Position numbers and translations under genes: made by a program. 46,428 nt of DNA. Origin: Paenibacillus naphthalenovorans. GTDB lineage: Bacteria > Bacillota > Bacilli > Paenibacillales > NBRC-103111. The stretch is taken from positions 1-46,428 of the forward strand of contig NZ_FNDY01000034.1 in the NCBI RefSeq assembly GCF_900099895.1. The letters run 5' to 3'. Shown here one piece after another: positions 1 to 7,788 of this stretch. How positions within the stretch are numbered: the stretch's first letter is position 1; each line of letters opens with the position of its first letter. The notes below the pieces were generated by a model that worked only from the letters and a program-made list of their open reading frames with translations, searched no databases and had not been told where the DNA came from.

Positions 1-9
1 TTCATTTAC
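1..9. other. Left attachment half-site (attL side)
   Basis: The first six bases, TTCATT, are identical to the last six of the window. Followed by TAC they form CATTTAC, the inverted partner of GTAAATG at 46412-46418. Joining the two ends through one copy of TTCATT gives a 20-bp site with perfect 7-bp arms around TTAATT, as expected for the attP of a large serine integrase. Inferred; the host flanks are not visible. Confidence 0.7.
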
Positions 10-130
10 ACTAACTTGTTATCAGTATAATGGTTCTCTGTTAATTTAAATTATGCACCCAGTGTTAATATGTTGTGTATATGTTTTTTAAGTAAAGTTT
101 TCACCTCCCCCTGCATACACTATATCAGGT

Positions 131-415
131 TTATTTTTCGTCGGTGCTGCGTTTGCGGCCCGGCTTTTTTATTTGTCCATACTGAAGTTCCTCGATCTGA
201 GCGCATATCTCGAATTGCCATTCGATATCGTCTGTCATGGATGCCATTAGCGATAAATTCTGCAAATAACACATTTTCCACACGTAATCCACATTTGCGG
301 ACAAGCAGTGATGTACCTCCATCATCTCTGCATCGGTAAGCGGCCTGCGCTTGTTGACCATCCACAGTTCTGCAAGCCTCTGGTGGATCGGCATTACTTC
401 CATAGATCCATCCAT
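131..415 (-). CDS. Conserved small Paenibacillus-prophage protein (DUF7667-like)
   Basis: A 94-aa protein with the core RLAELWMVNKRRPLTDAEM and a later LSLMASMTDDIEW segment. This pattern recalls the DUF7667 proteins common in Paenibacillus prophages; that is memory, not a search. Function unknown, probably soluble and helical, with a Lys/Arg-rich tail. Three in-frame starts exist (415, 403, 394). The ATG at 394 overlaps the TAA of the upstream 40-aa gene (TAATG), so it is attractive as a coupled start. The gene reads toward the left attachment site and is transcribed away from the HTH gene at 651. Confidence 0.7.
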   Translation of the reverse strand: MDGSMEVMPIHQRLAELWMVNKRRPLTDAEMMEVHHCLSANVDYVWKMCYLQNLSLMASMTDDIEWQFEICAQIEELQYGQIKKPGRKRSTDEK

Positions 416-516
416 CCTTTCACGGCCAATATGCCCAAGATGACAACATATGCAGATGGGAGGTTACTTTGGATCGCTCGCCGCGGTCTGCACAGGTCAA
501 TCATAATCACTTTCAT
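394..516 (-). CDS. Small membrane-like peptide, 40 aa
   Basis: The ATG at 516 follows AAGGAG with an 8-base gap. The peptide begins MKVIMIDLCRPRRA and has a hydrophobic stretch near residues 23-34 (AYVVILGILAVK), consistent with one membrane segment. Its TAA overlaps an ATG of the next gene (TAATG), which implies translational coupling. I do not recognise a family. It lies just downstream of the palindromic operator at 571-588, on the opposite strand from the HTH gene. Confidence 0.5.
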   Translation of the reverse strand: MKVIMIDLCRPRRAIQSNLPSAYVVILGILAVKGWMDLWK

Positions 517-570
517 GGGACCATCTCCTTTTGGGTTATGGTTTATTCTATGATGGTTACTTTAAATTTA

Positions 571-588
571 GTACTGTATTTACAGTAC
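571..588. promoter_or_regulatory. Perfect-arm palindromic operator between divergent genes
   Basis: GTACTGTA-TT-TACAGTAC has two perfect 8-base arms. It sits between divergent genes (516 leftward, 651 rightward) and covers about the -35 zone of the rightward extended -10 promoter. The likely binder is the HTH protein encoded at 651-887; that is inference from position. Confidence 0.6.
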
Positions 589-605
589 CGCTTTAACGAT
601 ACTTG

Positions 606-614
606 TGTTATAAT
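606..614 (+). promoter_or_regulatory. Extended -10 promoter for the 651-1583 operon
   Basis: TGTTATAAT is a perfect extended -10 (TGnTATAAT). No good -35 box lies upstream; the palindrome at 571-588 occupies that zone, so a regulator probably sets its activity. The first gene starts 36 bases downstream. Confidence 0.55.
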
Positions 615-650
615 TTAGGTACAAGCATAATTAGGAGGTGATAGAACTTT

Positions 651-887
651 ATGGGAGTTGCTATAATGAAGGTAAAAGTAAAATGTAATTTAGGAGCACT
701 AATGAAACGTGACAATATAAAACAGGCGTGGCTTGCTAATGCCATTTCCTACGGCTTGGAAAATCCGGTATCCACTCAACTTATTAGCGATTGGTCTAAT
801 GGCCGCGGGACACCTGCCCATGGGTATGTTCTGCGTATTTTAAAGGCTACAGGTTGGAAGTATGAAGAACTTTTTGAGGAGGAATGA
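651..887 (+). CDS. Small Cro/CI-type HTH DNA-binding protein
   Basis: 78 aa. The stretch LGALMKRDNIKQAWLANAIS followed by VSTQLISDWSNGRGTP has the spacing of an XRE-type helix-turn-helix, and the C-terminus (ILKATGWKYEELFEEE) is the usual tail of such proteins. Likely a transcriptional regulator acting at the operator just upstream. AGGAGG lies 12 bases before the ATG at 651; a second ATG at 666 is possible. It heads a four-gene plus-strand operon next to the attachment site, a usual place for lysogenic accessory genes. Confidence 0.75.
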   Translation: MGVAIMKVKVKCNLGALMKRDNIKQAWLANAISYGLENPVSTQLISDWSNGRGTPAHGYVLRILKATGWKYEELFEEE

Positions 888-889
888 GG

Positions 890-1180
890 ATGGAAGACTT
901 ATCTAAAAAGACAATTTATCCACTTGTAGACACTGTTACTATAATCGCACATAAAGGAATGCAACGTTTGATTATTAAAGAAGAAGAATTGAAATGGAAC
1001 TCCGATGAAGAATATGAATTCCTAACATTACAAGAAATTTCATTCCAACTGGATCAATTAGGTTATGATCGCACATATATCGTATGGGAAGAATCAGGAC
1101 TAGAAGGCAATATTTATATGTACGGAAACTACAGTCCTCCAACATGGATGGAACACGGAAAAACGCGTGGTTATGCATAG
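890..1180 (+). CDS. Hypothetical protein, 96 aa
   Basis: I do not recognise the family. The ATG at 890 is chosen because AGGAGG lies 7 bases before it; the ATG at 884 overlaps the upstream stop but is one base from that AGGAGG. The protein is acidic in its middle (KEEELKWNSDEEYEF) and aromatic at its end (YMYGNYSPPTW), and probably folds as one small alpha/beta domain. Second gene of the left-end plus-strand operon. Confidence 0.7.
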   Translation: MEDLSKKTIYPLVDTVTIIAHKGMQRLIIKEEELKWNSDEEYEFLTLQEISFQLDQLGYDRTYIVWEESGLEGNIYMYGNYSPPTWMEHGKTRGYA

Positions 1181-1205
1181 TAATAACCCACTATAGATAT
1201 ATAAA
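1178..1205 (+). repeat. Intergenic leader repeat, copy 1
   Basis: From the stop codon the sequence runs TAGTAATAACCCACTATAGA and then TATA, just ahead of a GGGAGG ribosome site. The same pattern (TAGTAA, CCACTATAG, TATA) recurs after the next gene. Confidence 0.5.
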
Positions 1206-1218
1206 GGGAGGATAACGG

Positions 1219-1377
1219 ATGAAATACTCAAAAATCAAATGTCCTAAATGCGATGGAAGAGGTTGGGTATTGCCGGAAATGGAAATACCAGAACAACCTT
1301 CTGAATCAGTCGAAATGTTGAAATGCAATTTTTGCGATGGTGAACGAGAGATATTTGTTTCGCCATTTTATTCATAG
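1219..1377 (+). CDS. Small zinc-ribbon-like protein, 52 aa
   Basis: The ATG at 1219 follows GGGAGG. The peptide has two Cys pairs in the form CPKCDGRGW and CNFCDGERE, about 28 residues apart, resembling half of a DnaJ-type CxxCxGxG zinc ribbon. It probably binds one zinc; partner unknown. It is preceded by the leader repeat at 1178-1205 and followed by its second copy. Confidence 0.65.
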   Translation: MKYSKIKCPKCDGRGWVLPEMEIPEQPSESVEMLKCNFCDGEREIFVSPFYS

Positions 1378-1403
1378 TAACGTTATACCACTATAGCTAT
1401 AAG
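1375..1403 (+). repeat. Intergenic leader repeat, copy 2
   Basis: TAGTAACGTTATACCACTAT followed by AGCTATAAGGAGG. It shares TAGTAA and CCACTATAGnTATA with copy 1 and again ends in a strong ribosome site. It looks like a duplicated translation-start leader. Confidence 0.5.
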
Positions 1404-1415
1404 GAGGTACAATAT

Positions 1416-1583
1416 ATGGATAGACTAGAAGAGATTAAACAAAGAGTTAAGCTAGGGATCAATGAATATATGCACGACACTGATAAAGCTGAAATTTACC
1501 GATCTGATGCAGAATGGCTTATAGAGGAAGTGGAACGGTTGTTAGAAGAAAATGCCGATCTCATTCAGGCGGTAAATAGATAG
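1416..1583 (+). CDS. Small helical protein, 55 aa
   Basis: The ATG at 1416 lies 9 bases after AAGGAGG. The sequence is Glu/Leu/Arg-rich (AEWLIEEVERLLEENADLI) and should form a short coiled coil. Function unknown. It is the last gene of the left-end plus-strand operon; its TAG lies inside the left arm of the terminator that separates it from the convergent amidase gene. Confidence 0.6.
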   Translation: MDRLEEIKQRVKLGINEYMHDTDKAEIYRSDAEWLIEEVERLLEENADLIQAVNR

Positions 1584-1610
1584 CCCCCTCATAATGAGGA
1601 GGCTTTTTTT
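1582..1610 (+). terminator. Intrinsic terminator of the left-end operon
   Basis: Arms AGCCCCCTCAT and ATGAGGAGGCT pair with one mismatch and are followed by seven T on the plus strand. It separates the operon from the end of the convergent late operon. Confidence 0.8.
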
Positions 1611-2352
1611 ATAGGAGTCCTTTACTTTTCATGATCTCATACACATCAAGCAAGTTATTCATAGCCCATTGTGCGTTTCCGTCCTGTTCGCCGAGTTTGA
1701 TCCGGTCGAACATGTAGTTATATTGGTTTCCGAGCTCGCGTATCTTGGTGATCTTGGCATCCCATGATTCTTGCTGTTGCAGCCGGTTCTCAGCGGTTAT
1801 GATTGCGTTTCTGACACGCTCCATATTAAAGCCCGGGCAGTTGGATGGGTTCAGTTCCCCATGTCCTTTAACGGCCTGTACAGTAGGTAAAAGTCCTTTC
1901 AGCATAATGCACACGGCGATAATACAGTTTAAATCGGCGTCCGTCAGAGAGTCCGATTGATAATAATCACCATGCACGCACACATGAATCGTATGTCCAT
2001 TGTTGTTTGCTACTCCGTATGTTCTGGCTGCGATAGGGTTGGTATAAAAAATTTGGCCGCGCATGACGTAAAAATGGTACGGAAATCCAGCGTCTCCATT
2101 CTTCTCGTTCTTGGTGGACTTGATATGATCGTTGGCGATTTCCGTCATCATCTGCATGGGGGTTAGATGCGCTCTTTTGGCTTTAGGATAATAGTCATGA
2201 TGGATAGCAATGGTTGTCAGATCCTCTGCCTTGCGCCATCCGGCCAAATCGCCCCAGGTGTAATTCTTGTTCACCGGAAGCTGACTATATACGTCCACCA
2301 ATTGTGGTACGCCCAAGCTACTTAGTACTTTCTCTGGTACTGAAATGTTCAT
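1609..2352 (-). CDS. Phage endolysin: N-acetylmuramoyl-L-alanine amidase (Amidase_2/PGRP fold)
   Basis: 247 aa. It cleaves the amide bond between muramic acid and the peptide stem to release progeny. Residues 45-175 show the Amidase_2 signature: TIAIHH (His51/52), FPYHFYV, HTIHVCVHGDY, and GHGELNPSNCPGF with His164 and Cys172 as the usual zinc ligands. No signal peptide, so it depends on the holin. Residues 190-247 form a helical tail that may bind the wall, but no known wall-binding repeat is seen. GGGAGG lies 11 bases before the ATG. It overlaps the holin gene end by 35 bases and is the last gene of the late operon. Confidence 0.92.
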   Translation of the reverse strand: MNISVPEKVLSSLGVPQLVDVYSQLPVNKNYTWGDLAGWRKAEDLTTIAIHHDYYPKAKRAHLTPMQMMTEIANDHIKSTKNEKNGDAGFPYHFYVMRGQIFYTNPIAARTYGVANNNGHTIHVCVHGDYYQSDSLTDADLNCIIAVCIMLKGLLPTVQAVKGHGELNPSNCPGFNMERVRNAIITAENRLQQQESWDAKITKIRELGNQYNYMFDRIKLGEQDGNAQWAMNNLLDVYEIMKSKGLL

Positions 2353-2716
2353 TTTCTTGTTTTCCTCCCTTCAATTGCACGATATCTTTCAAACCCTTCC
2401 CTGTGATAAACGCTGCAGCTGTACCGGCGATCCACCAAACGGACTCATCATCCAGTTGAATCCCGATATATTCGCTGAATCCGATCAGCAGAAGTGCAAA
2501 AAGCATAGTAAACAGTTTCGTGCTGTTCAAATTCGGTTTCTCTCCACGCTTGATCTTCGCAATGTCAGCTACCAGCGCAACGGCGATAAAGTTCACGGCG
2601 ACCGTAACGGATGCAATGATCTGCTGGGGATCAAGGTTCCATAAGAACCGCTGATTTAAAGCGATTGCGACCATCGTAATGATCGATACTAAAAAGCTGG
2701 GCATGGTCCATTTCAC
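2318..2716 (-). CDS. Phage holin
   Basis: 132 aa with hydrophobic segments near residues 7-25, 34-52, 68-86 and 92-106 and a charged C-terminal tail (KLKGGKQENEHFS). It should form the membrane lesion that lets the amidase reach the wall. Its ATG overlaps the upstream stop (ATGA) and its end overlaps the amidase start, a classic lysis cassette. The exact holin family was not identified; size, topology and position support the call. Confidence 0.8.
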   Translation of the reverse strand: MKWTMPSFLVSIITMVAIALNQRFLWNLDPQQIIASVTVAVNFIAVALVADIAKIKRGEKPNLNSTKLFTMLFALLLIGFSEYIGIQLDDESVWWIAGTAAAFITGKGLKDIVQLKGGKQENEHFSTRESTK

Positions 2717-2907
2717 GCCGTTTCACTCTCCTTTATTGGTTTACCTCCGGGGCCGATACCTCCCAAAAGAATATCCACCACGGATTTTACTTCAAAGTAA
2801 GTTTCGTAATCTTCATAGCACAATTTAAATGCCGTTTCCTCGCCGCATATTGCAGCTACGGCGTTAAAGACATAATCGTCCACGGCACAAGCAAGGGGCA
2901 TGATCAT
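2713..2907 (-). CDS. Small protein of the lysis cassette, 64 aa
   Basis: The start at 2907 is chosen because GGAGG lies 5 bases upstream; the ATG at 2919 overlaps that site. The protein has a mildly hydrophobic, Cys-containing N-terminal half (MIMPLACAVDDYVFNAVAAI) and a Gly-rich, charged end. Function unknown; its place right before the holin suggests a lysis or virion accessory role. It is coupled to the holin by ATGA. Confidence 0.6.
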   Translation of the reverse strand: MIMPLACAVDDYVFNAVAAICGEETAFKLCYEDYETYFEVKSVVDILLGGIGPGGKPIKESETA

Positions 2908-2921
2908 AAGGTCCTCCATGT

Positions 2922-2942
2922 AAAAAGAGCCCCGGAGGGCTC
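2922..2942 (-). terminator. Intrinsic terminator inside the late operon
   Basis: On the minus strand GAGCCC-TCCG-GGGCTC is followed by TTTTT. It sits between the 1472-aa virion gene and the lysis cassette. Confidence 0.8.
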
Positions 2943-2946
2943 CCGT

Positions 2947-5900
2947 TTATCTTAATCCAAGTTCTTTTTTCATTCTTGTACGACCAATCTCACCGGCCTT
3001 ATTCAAGATTTCAAGCACTCGTTTAACCTTACGCTCGTCGCTCATATTCGGATTAATAGTAGCCAAACGTCTGGCTGTTTCTTGACCAACAATCGTTTGA
3101 TATTTCACCAATTGCTCGCCGGTCAAATCGATACGCTTATCCCTGCCTGTTAAGCGATCCTTTCCTGTGATGTAGCGCGGCACAGCGCGAGGTACAACCT
3201 TGCTTTCTCCGGTTGATCCTAAGAGATCAAATACCAATTGAGCCTCCCTTGTAGGTTTGAACGTAGCACGCTGAGATGGAGATAAGAACACGTCGAAGAA
3301 TGTATTAGCTCTAGTCATTGGCTGTCCCAATACATCGGACCTCTGTGGCAAATCCTGAGCAAGACCTGGTACCCTCGACATGGCTGGATTAAGTAATTTT
3401 TCGGTAAAGTCAGGGCTGTATGTTTCGCGCTGAGCATTATCAATTAATTGATTAAATCGTCCGACCATCGATGGAACGGCCATGCTCGGGATTTGTTTCA
3501 GCAGATTCTCACCGAATGCCTTGATCTTGTTTTCTTCCCCAGGAGGAACATCAAGCGCCTGCTGTAGACCTTGCAAAACCGACGAATTGAACAGTGTATT
3601 CATCGCACCGGTAACGACATCCAATCCTTGCTTTAATCCACTTTCGGACTCTCCTTTTTTCAGTAGGTCGCGTGCGGATTGGCGTCTTTCTTGAACGATA
3701 TTTGCCCCGACAGCAAGCGGCATTGATGTTGGCTGCGCCCATTCGTACTGCCACAGAGTATCTCCCGGACGTAACTTTGCGGCTTCATTAATGTCTCTCA
3801 TATTCCCGGTAACCATCGCAGCCATCATACGTTGAAGTGCTGATCCATTAATTTGATACTGACTAAGGCCAGCGCTTCTCTCCAATTCCCTTGTATCCCG
3901 GTCCGTTGGAGATTCGCCGCGGAGTACCCCTTTATCAGCCAACCACATACCAACACCGGTTAATCCGGTTCCGAGTAATGCGCGTGTGACGGATTGAATA
4001 ACATCTGCCCGTGTCAATTCGGTATTAGGCTTGCGCAGGATATCATGCGTTTGAAGGATTGCTTTAGCAAACCCTGCAGGACTGAAATCAATAGCTCTGA
4101 GCAAAAGATTTGCAGGCGTTTTGGCAAATGGGATGATCAAGTTACCGGCCCCAAACTCTTTACTTCTAAATCCTGTAGAAAGAGAGTTAAGGCCGCGCTT
4201 GGCGTTATTCAGCATAGTGGAAAGTGCTGTTCTATCCTGCAGCGTAACATACTGCCCGTATTGGCTTGCAATGTTTGAAATATTCTCGTCCAGATTAGCC
4301 ATGTAACGGCTGATATGTCGCTGTATAGCTTCTCTTCCTTTTACTCCATTGTTTACTGCGTCCAAGTAAGCTGATTCTCTCAAACGCTGTTGTACAGCCC
4401 TGTTATAAGAGGCATAGTCAAAACCTTTCATGACCGCACCGAGTGTTTTTTCAAGATATGTCATCGGATTGAGTTTAGACCGGAATGACTGACCGCTGAT
4501 ATCGTATGCCGTGGTTAATCCGTCCGGATTGATTCCGCGCCACCCAGCCCGACCACCCTCAATCAATCCTCTCCAATAGTCTTGTGCTGGAGCAAAGAAG
4601 TTCTGCCAGCTAAGCGGTCCGCTGAGGAATGTGACTTGCCGATCCTTCCCCGTTAACTTTGATACTCCGAAATCAATCGGTGTCGCCAAAGTCCGGGACA
4701 ATCGTTCGAGACGATACATGATTTCATTACCGACGATGTTACGAATTTGAGTTACAGGATTAAGAAGCATGAAAATGTATTGTCCAGCAGCTAACTTTTT
4801 CCCGACTCCAACCTGTTCGAACTTATTGAGTAATTCTTGTAAATCTTGGCTAGCAATTCGCTTTGCGTCTCCAGACAACTCAGATACCTGTTGCGCTAAA
4901 TTCCTTATAGAATCAATATCATTTTCGCTTAATCGGATGCTGTTTTTCTTCAAAAAGCTTTCAGCTATCTTTTCTTCTTTGCTGATTAAACGAGGCTTTG
5001 TCCTCTCCATTAATTGATATCCTAACCCCTCAATGGAAGCTGTATCGATTTCAACTTTTGGTGATTTTGGTCTTCCTTCGTCAGCAATTTTTGTGATGGT
5101 AGTTAAAAGTTTTTGAACTTCTTTAACTGATTGATCAGGAGTTGCTTTAGGACTTTCTACACCTGATAATTTTTTAGATAGCGACTTTACCGCCTGAAGG
5201 AATCTTTTTTCTGGTGGCGTAGGCTCTCTCTCTGGCATGAGATCGGCTAGTTCATCCGATAAATTCCTGATCTCTTGTAATTCATCATCAACAACATTTC
5301 CTGTTTTCGACTTTTCTATTGCTGCTTTAACCTTGTCAGCGAGTTCCTTTGTAAGTTGATTGATCTCTTGTTGTTCTTCCGATAATTTTGAGCTGGATTT
5401 ACTAGCGGATTGATAAACCTTTTGGCTTATTTGTTTAACATTCGACCCTAAACTTTCAACTGATTTTTCGTAAATATCAAGCAAGTGCGGCCTTATCTGT
5501 TCCCCAAAATCACGGATCATCTCTGCTGACCAATCAGCAAACTTTACAGCACCTCTAACGCCCAGCTGAGCCAGTTTAGACGCTCCAATGATCGCATAAT
5601 CTGCCCATTGATCGAGAGGGTTAGAACTAATCGTGACGCCTTTAGCGCGCAATCGTTCTTTCGCGGCCTCTTCCTGACGCTTGAGGAAATCAATCACATT
5701 ATCACTGACGCGCTTATCCTTCATTTCCCGCGGCGGATGAGCCGGACGTGGATTACGCGGTTTGTTGGGCTTAACATATTGCTGAGCGTCTTTGATAAAA
5801 TCAGAAACAGTCTGCCTGTCTGCGTCCGATATGGTTTCACCGGCACGTAACCGGTCCATAATGTTAATCACATTAGCGGCTCGTTCTTGGCTTGCTCCGG

Positions 5901-7365
5901 ACCGTTGGATTGCTCCGGCTGCTTGCATAATGTCATTGGCGGTGTTTTCATCAATCTTAAGCTGTTGTGATCCTTTAGGAAGCTCACTGTTGATCTTCTG
6001 CACCTTACGCTGAGCTGCGATAAGCGCTCCTTCCGGTGTAAGGCGGTTCCAAAGAGATGCGGCCTGAACTGTACGACCCGCTTCTGTAAGACGTTCGGCC
6101 AACCTCTCAACCATCGTAACCGCACGCTGCACTTGCCCGGTTCGTTGAAACTCATCGATCAACCGGAATCCGGTTGCTACCTGTTCTGCGTCCATTCCGC
6201 CCCTGCCACCTAAAGCAAATGCTTCAGCTTCATCGATGCCGCGGCTTAAACGCTGATTTGCCGAATTTACCGTAGTTTGGTTAGTGATCGGTTCATACCG
6301 CCTTGTTGGTGATTGTTCTACACCAGTTCTAACCTCAGGCGTTAATCGATCGGATTCCAACATCGTATTCATCAAGCCACGCTCATTAGATAGTTGATTC
6401 CTTACATTACGATTCGACGTTTGTTGTATTGGTGAACGCGGGTCAAACGATACAATATTCGGGTTTGTCTCCGGAGCCAATCTGGAAAGCCCCTCGTCGG
6501 CTATCTGAGTTAGTTCGCTTTCTGGTAAAATTGGACGTAATTCACTTGAAACCGTTCCTTGGTCTAATGTGCTAGTAGGTACATTCCTTCTATCCCTAAG
6601 CGCTTGAATGCCTCTGCCAACTAAAGGTGCAGCTGCACCAATTGCCCCACCCAATGCACCACCGATAAGACCTTGTTTTGCCGCTTCTGACAAGTTGTTT
6701 GAACCTTGTGATAGTTCCACACCTGCCGCTAATGGAGCGCCCACAGCGAACTCTCGTGTAGCCTCTCGTGCTACTCTTCCGCCGAATGTTTGACCGAGTT
6801 TAGGCGCAGCTGCATTTATAGCTGTTCCTGTATTTCGGTATAGTCCAGTTCCAGCGCCTAAACCTGCGCCTGGGACAAAAAATGGGGCCGCGACTTGCCC
6901 AATGACCTTGGATACACCGGTGGCCGGTTGCATGCCGGACCGCTTTAGGAATTCTTCCCGGGCGTTTGATCCTGGGACATATTGCCCGTTACGCAGCACC
7001 GGTGCATCCGGTACGGTATATTCTGCTATGGCTTCAGATACGGGATTCGATGAAACCCAATCAAGTCCGCGAAGAATCTGTCCAACAACGGGAATATCTC
7101 GCCCGGGCAAAGGTTTAGGCGGTTCGACAGCATCCGCTTGACGCGCCAATGGCGATGTTCGAACGTCCATAACCGGTAAATTCATGGTTGGTCGCGCTGA
7201 AGGTACAGGAGTTGTTGCCGGTTCGACCGGACGGTTACGGATGAAATCATACTCACTCGATGACGATTGCCGCGTGGACTGACCTGAACGTCCGCTTAAC
7301 ACGCGATCCCGGGCTTCTTTTCCGCGTTGCCGCCTGTTTTGTCGTATTTGATCATATTCCGACAT
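2947..7365 (-). CDS. Giant internal virion (DNA ejection) protein
   Basis: 1472 aa. Residues 1-130 are Ser/Pro/Arg-rich and look disordered; about 210-250 is Gly/Ala-rich and weakly hydrophobic; 450-870 is mainly charged helix; about 870-1060 has a QIRNIVGNEIMYRLERL segment and aromatic-rich stretches (WRGLIEGGRAGWRGI) of the type I associate with large polyvalent or internal virion proteins of short-tailed phages. No ATPase or nuclease motif seen. It probably enters the capsid and forms or fills the DNA ejection conduit, together with the transglycosylase and the Gln-rich protein upstream. Start: GGGGGTGAT precedes the ATG, 4 bases after the upstream stop. The function is inferred from size and gene order. 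Confidence 0.75.
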   Translation of the reverse strand: MSEYDQIRQNRRQRGKEARDRVLSGRSGQSTRQSSSSEYDFIRNRPVEPATTPVPSARPTMNLPVMDVRTSPLARQADAVEPPKPLPGRDIPVVGQILRGLDWVSSNPVSEAIAEYTVPDAPVLRNGQYVPGSNAREEFLKRSGMQPATGVSKVIGQVAAPFFVPGAGLGAGTGLYRNTGTAINAAAPKLGQTFGGRVAREATREFAVGAPLAAGVELSQGSNNLSEAAKQGLIGGALGGAIGAAAPLVGRGIQALRDRRNVPTSTLDQGTVSSELRPILPESELTQIADEGLSRLAPETNPNIVSFDPRSPIQQTSNRNVRNQLSNERGLMNTMLESDRLTPEVRTGVEQSPTRRYEPITNQTTVNSANQRLSRGIDEAEAFALGGRGGMDAEQVATGFRLIDEFQRTGQVQRAVTMVERLAERLTEAGRTVQAASLWNRLTPEGALIAAQRKVQKINSELPKGSQQLKIDENTANDIMQAAGAIQRSGASQERAANVINIMDRLRAGETISDADRQTVSDFIKDAQQYVKPNKPRNPRPAHPPREMKDKRVSDNVIDFLKRQEEAAKERLRAKGVTISSNPLDQWADYAIIGASKLAQLGVRGAVKFADWSAEMIRDFGEQIRPHLLDIYEKSVESLGSNVKQISQKVYQSASKSSSKLSEEQQEINQLTKELADKVKAAIEKSKTGNVVDDELQEIRNLSDELADLMPEREPTPPEKRFLQAVKSLSKKLSGVESPKATPDQSVKEVQKLLTTITKIADEGRPKSPKVEIDTASIEGLGYQLMERTKPRLISKEEKIAESFLKKNSIRLSENDIDSIRNLAQQVSELSGDAKRIASQDLQELLNKFEQVGVGKKLAAGQYIFMLLNPVTQIRNIVGNEIMYRLERLSRTLATPIDFGVSKLTGKDRQVTFLSGPLSWQNFFAPAQDYWRGLIEGGRAGWRGINPDGLTTAYDISGQSFRSKLNPMTYLEKTLGAVMKGFDYASYNRAVQQRLRESAYLDAVNNGVKGREAIQRHISRYMANLDENISNIASQYGQYVTLQDRTALSTMLNNAKRGLNSLSTGFRSKEFGAGNLIIPFAKTPANLLLRAIDFSPAGFAKAILQTHDILRKPNTELTRADVIQSVTRALLGTGLTGVGMWLADKGVLRGESPTDRDTRELERSAGLSQYQINGSALQRMMAAMVTGNMRDINEAAKLRPGDTLWQYEWAQPTSMPLAVGANIVQERRQSARDLLKKGESESGLKQGLDVVTGAMNTLFNSSVLQGLQQALDVPPGEENKIKAFGENLLKQIPSMAVPSMVGRFNQLIDNAQRETYSPDFTEKLLNPAMSRVPGLAQDLPQRSDVLGQPMTRANTFFDVFLSPSQRATFKPTREAQLVFDLLGSTGESKVVPRAVPRYITGKDRLTGRDKRIDLTGEQLVKYQTIVGQETARRLATINPNMSDERKVKRVLEILNKAGEIGRTRMKKELGLR

Positions 7366-7369
7366 GACA

Positions 7370-7774
7370 TCACCCCCGGTTAGCTAATACTTTTGGTACA
7401 TAGTTCTGCGTCTCTTTCGGAAGATACTTCTTCACGTCGTTCCAGTTCGTGCTACCAGCCTGCCTGATGGCTTTACGTAAATTACCTGGTCCGGCATTAT
7501 AAGCAGCTAATCCAAGCTCTACACTTCCGAATTGATCAATCATTGACTTGATGTATCTCGCGCCACCCATTACATTCTGCGCCGGATCCCGTGGATCGAC
7601 GCCAAGCTCTTTTGCGGTTCCCGGCATCAGTTGCATTATTCCGTAGGCTCCGGCTTTGCTTTTGGCTGATGGATTAAAGTTTGACTCGGTTTTTGCGATA
7701 GCACCCAACAGATCAACGGGCAATCCAGTAGAGCTGGCCGCAGATTCAAACGCCCCTCGGTAAGCCTGCGGCAC
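7370..7774 (-). CDS. Virion-associated lytic transglycosylase (SLT domain)
   Basis: 134 aa, essentially a bare goose-type SLT domain. The catalytic Glu30 is in AKTESNFNPSAKS, followed by AGAYGIMQLMPGTAKELGV and GLAAYNAGPG, all hallmarks of the family. It cleaves glycan strands, most likely to open the wall during DNA entry, since it sits among ejection-protein genes and not with the lysis genes. The start is a GTG at 7774; the gene begins 14 bases after the previous stop, and no strong ribosome site is visible, so coupled translation is likely. Confidence 0.88.
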   Translation of the reverse strand: MPQAYRGAFESAASSTGLPVDLLGAIAKTESNFNPSAKSKAGAYGIMQLMPGTAKELGVDPRDPAQNVMGGARYIKSMIDQFGSVELGLAAYNAGPGNLRKAIRQAGSTNWNDVKKYLPKETQNYVPKVLANRG

Positions 7775-7788
7775 CTTTACCGAGGAAG

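Noticed and set aside
60..125. Strong ribosome site GGGGGAGGTGA on the minus strand near the left end
   Set aside because: The only start is a GTG inside the site itself, giving 17 codons; no gene supported.
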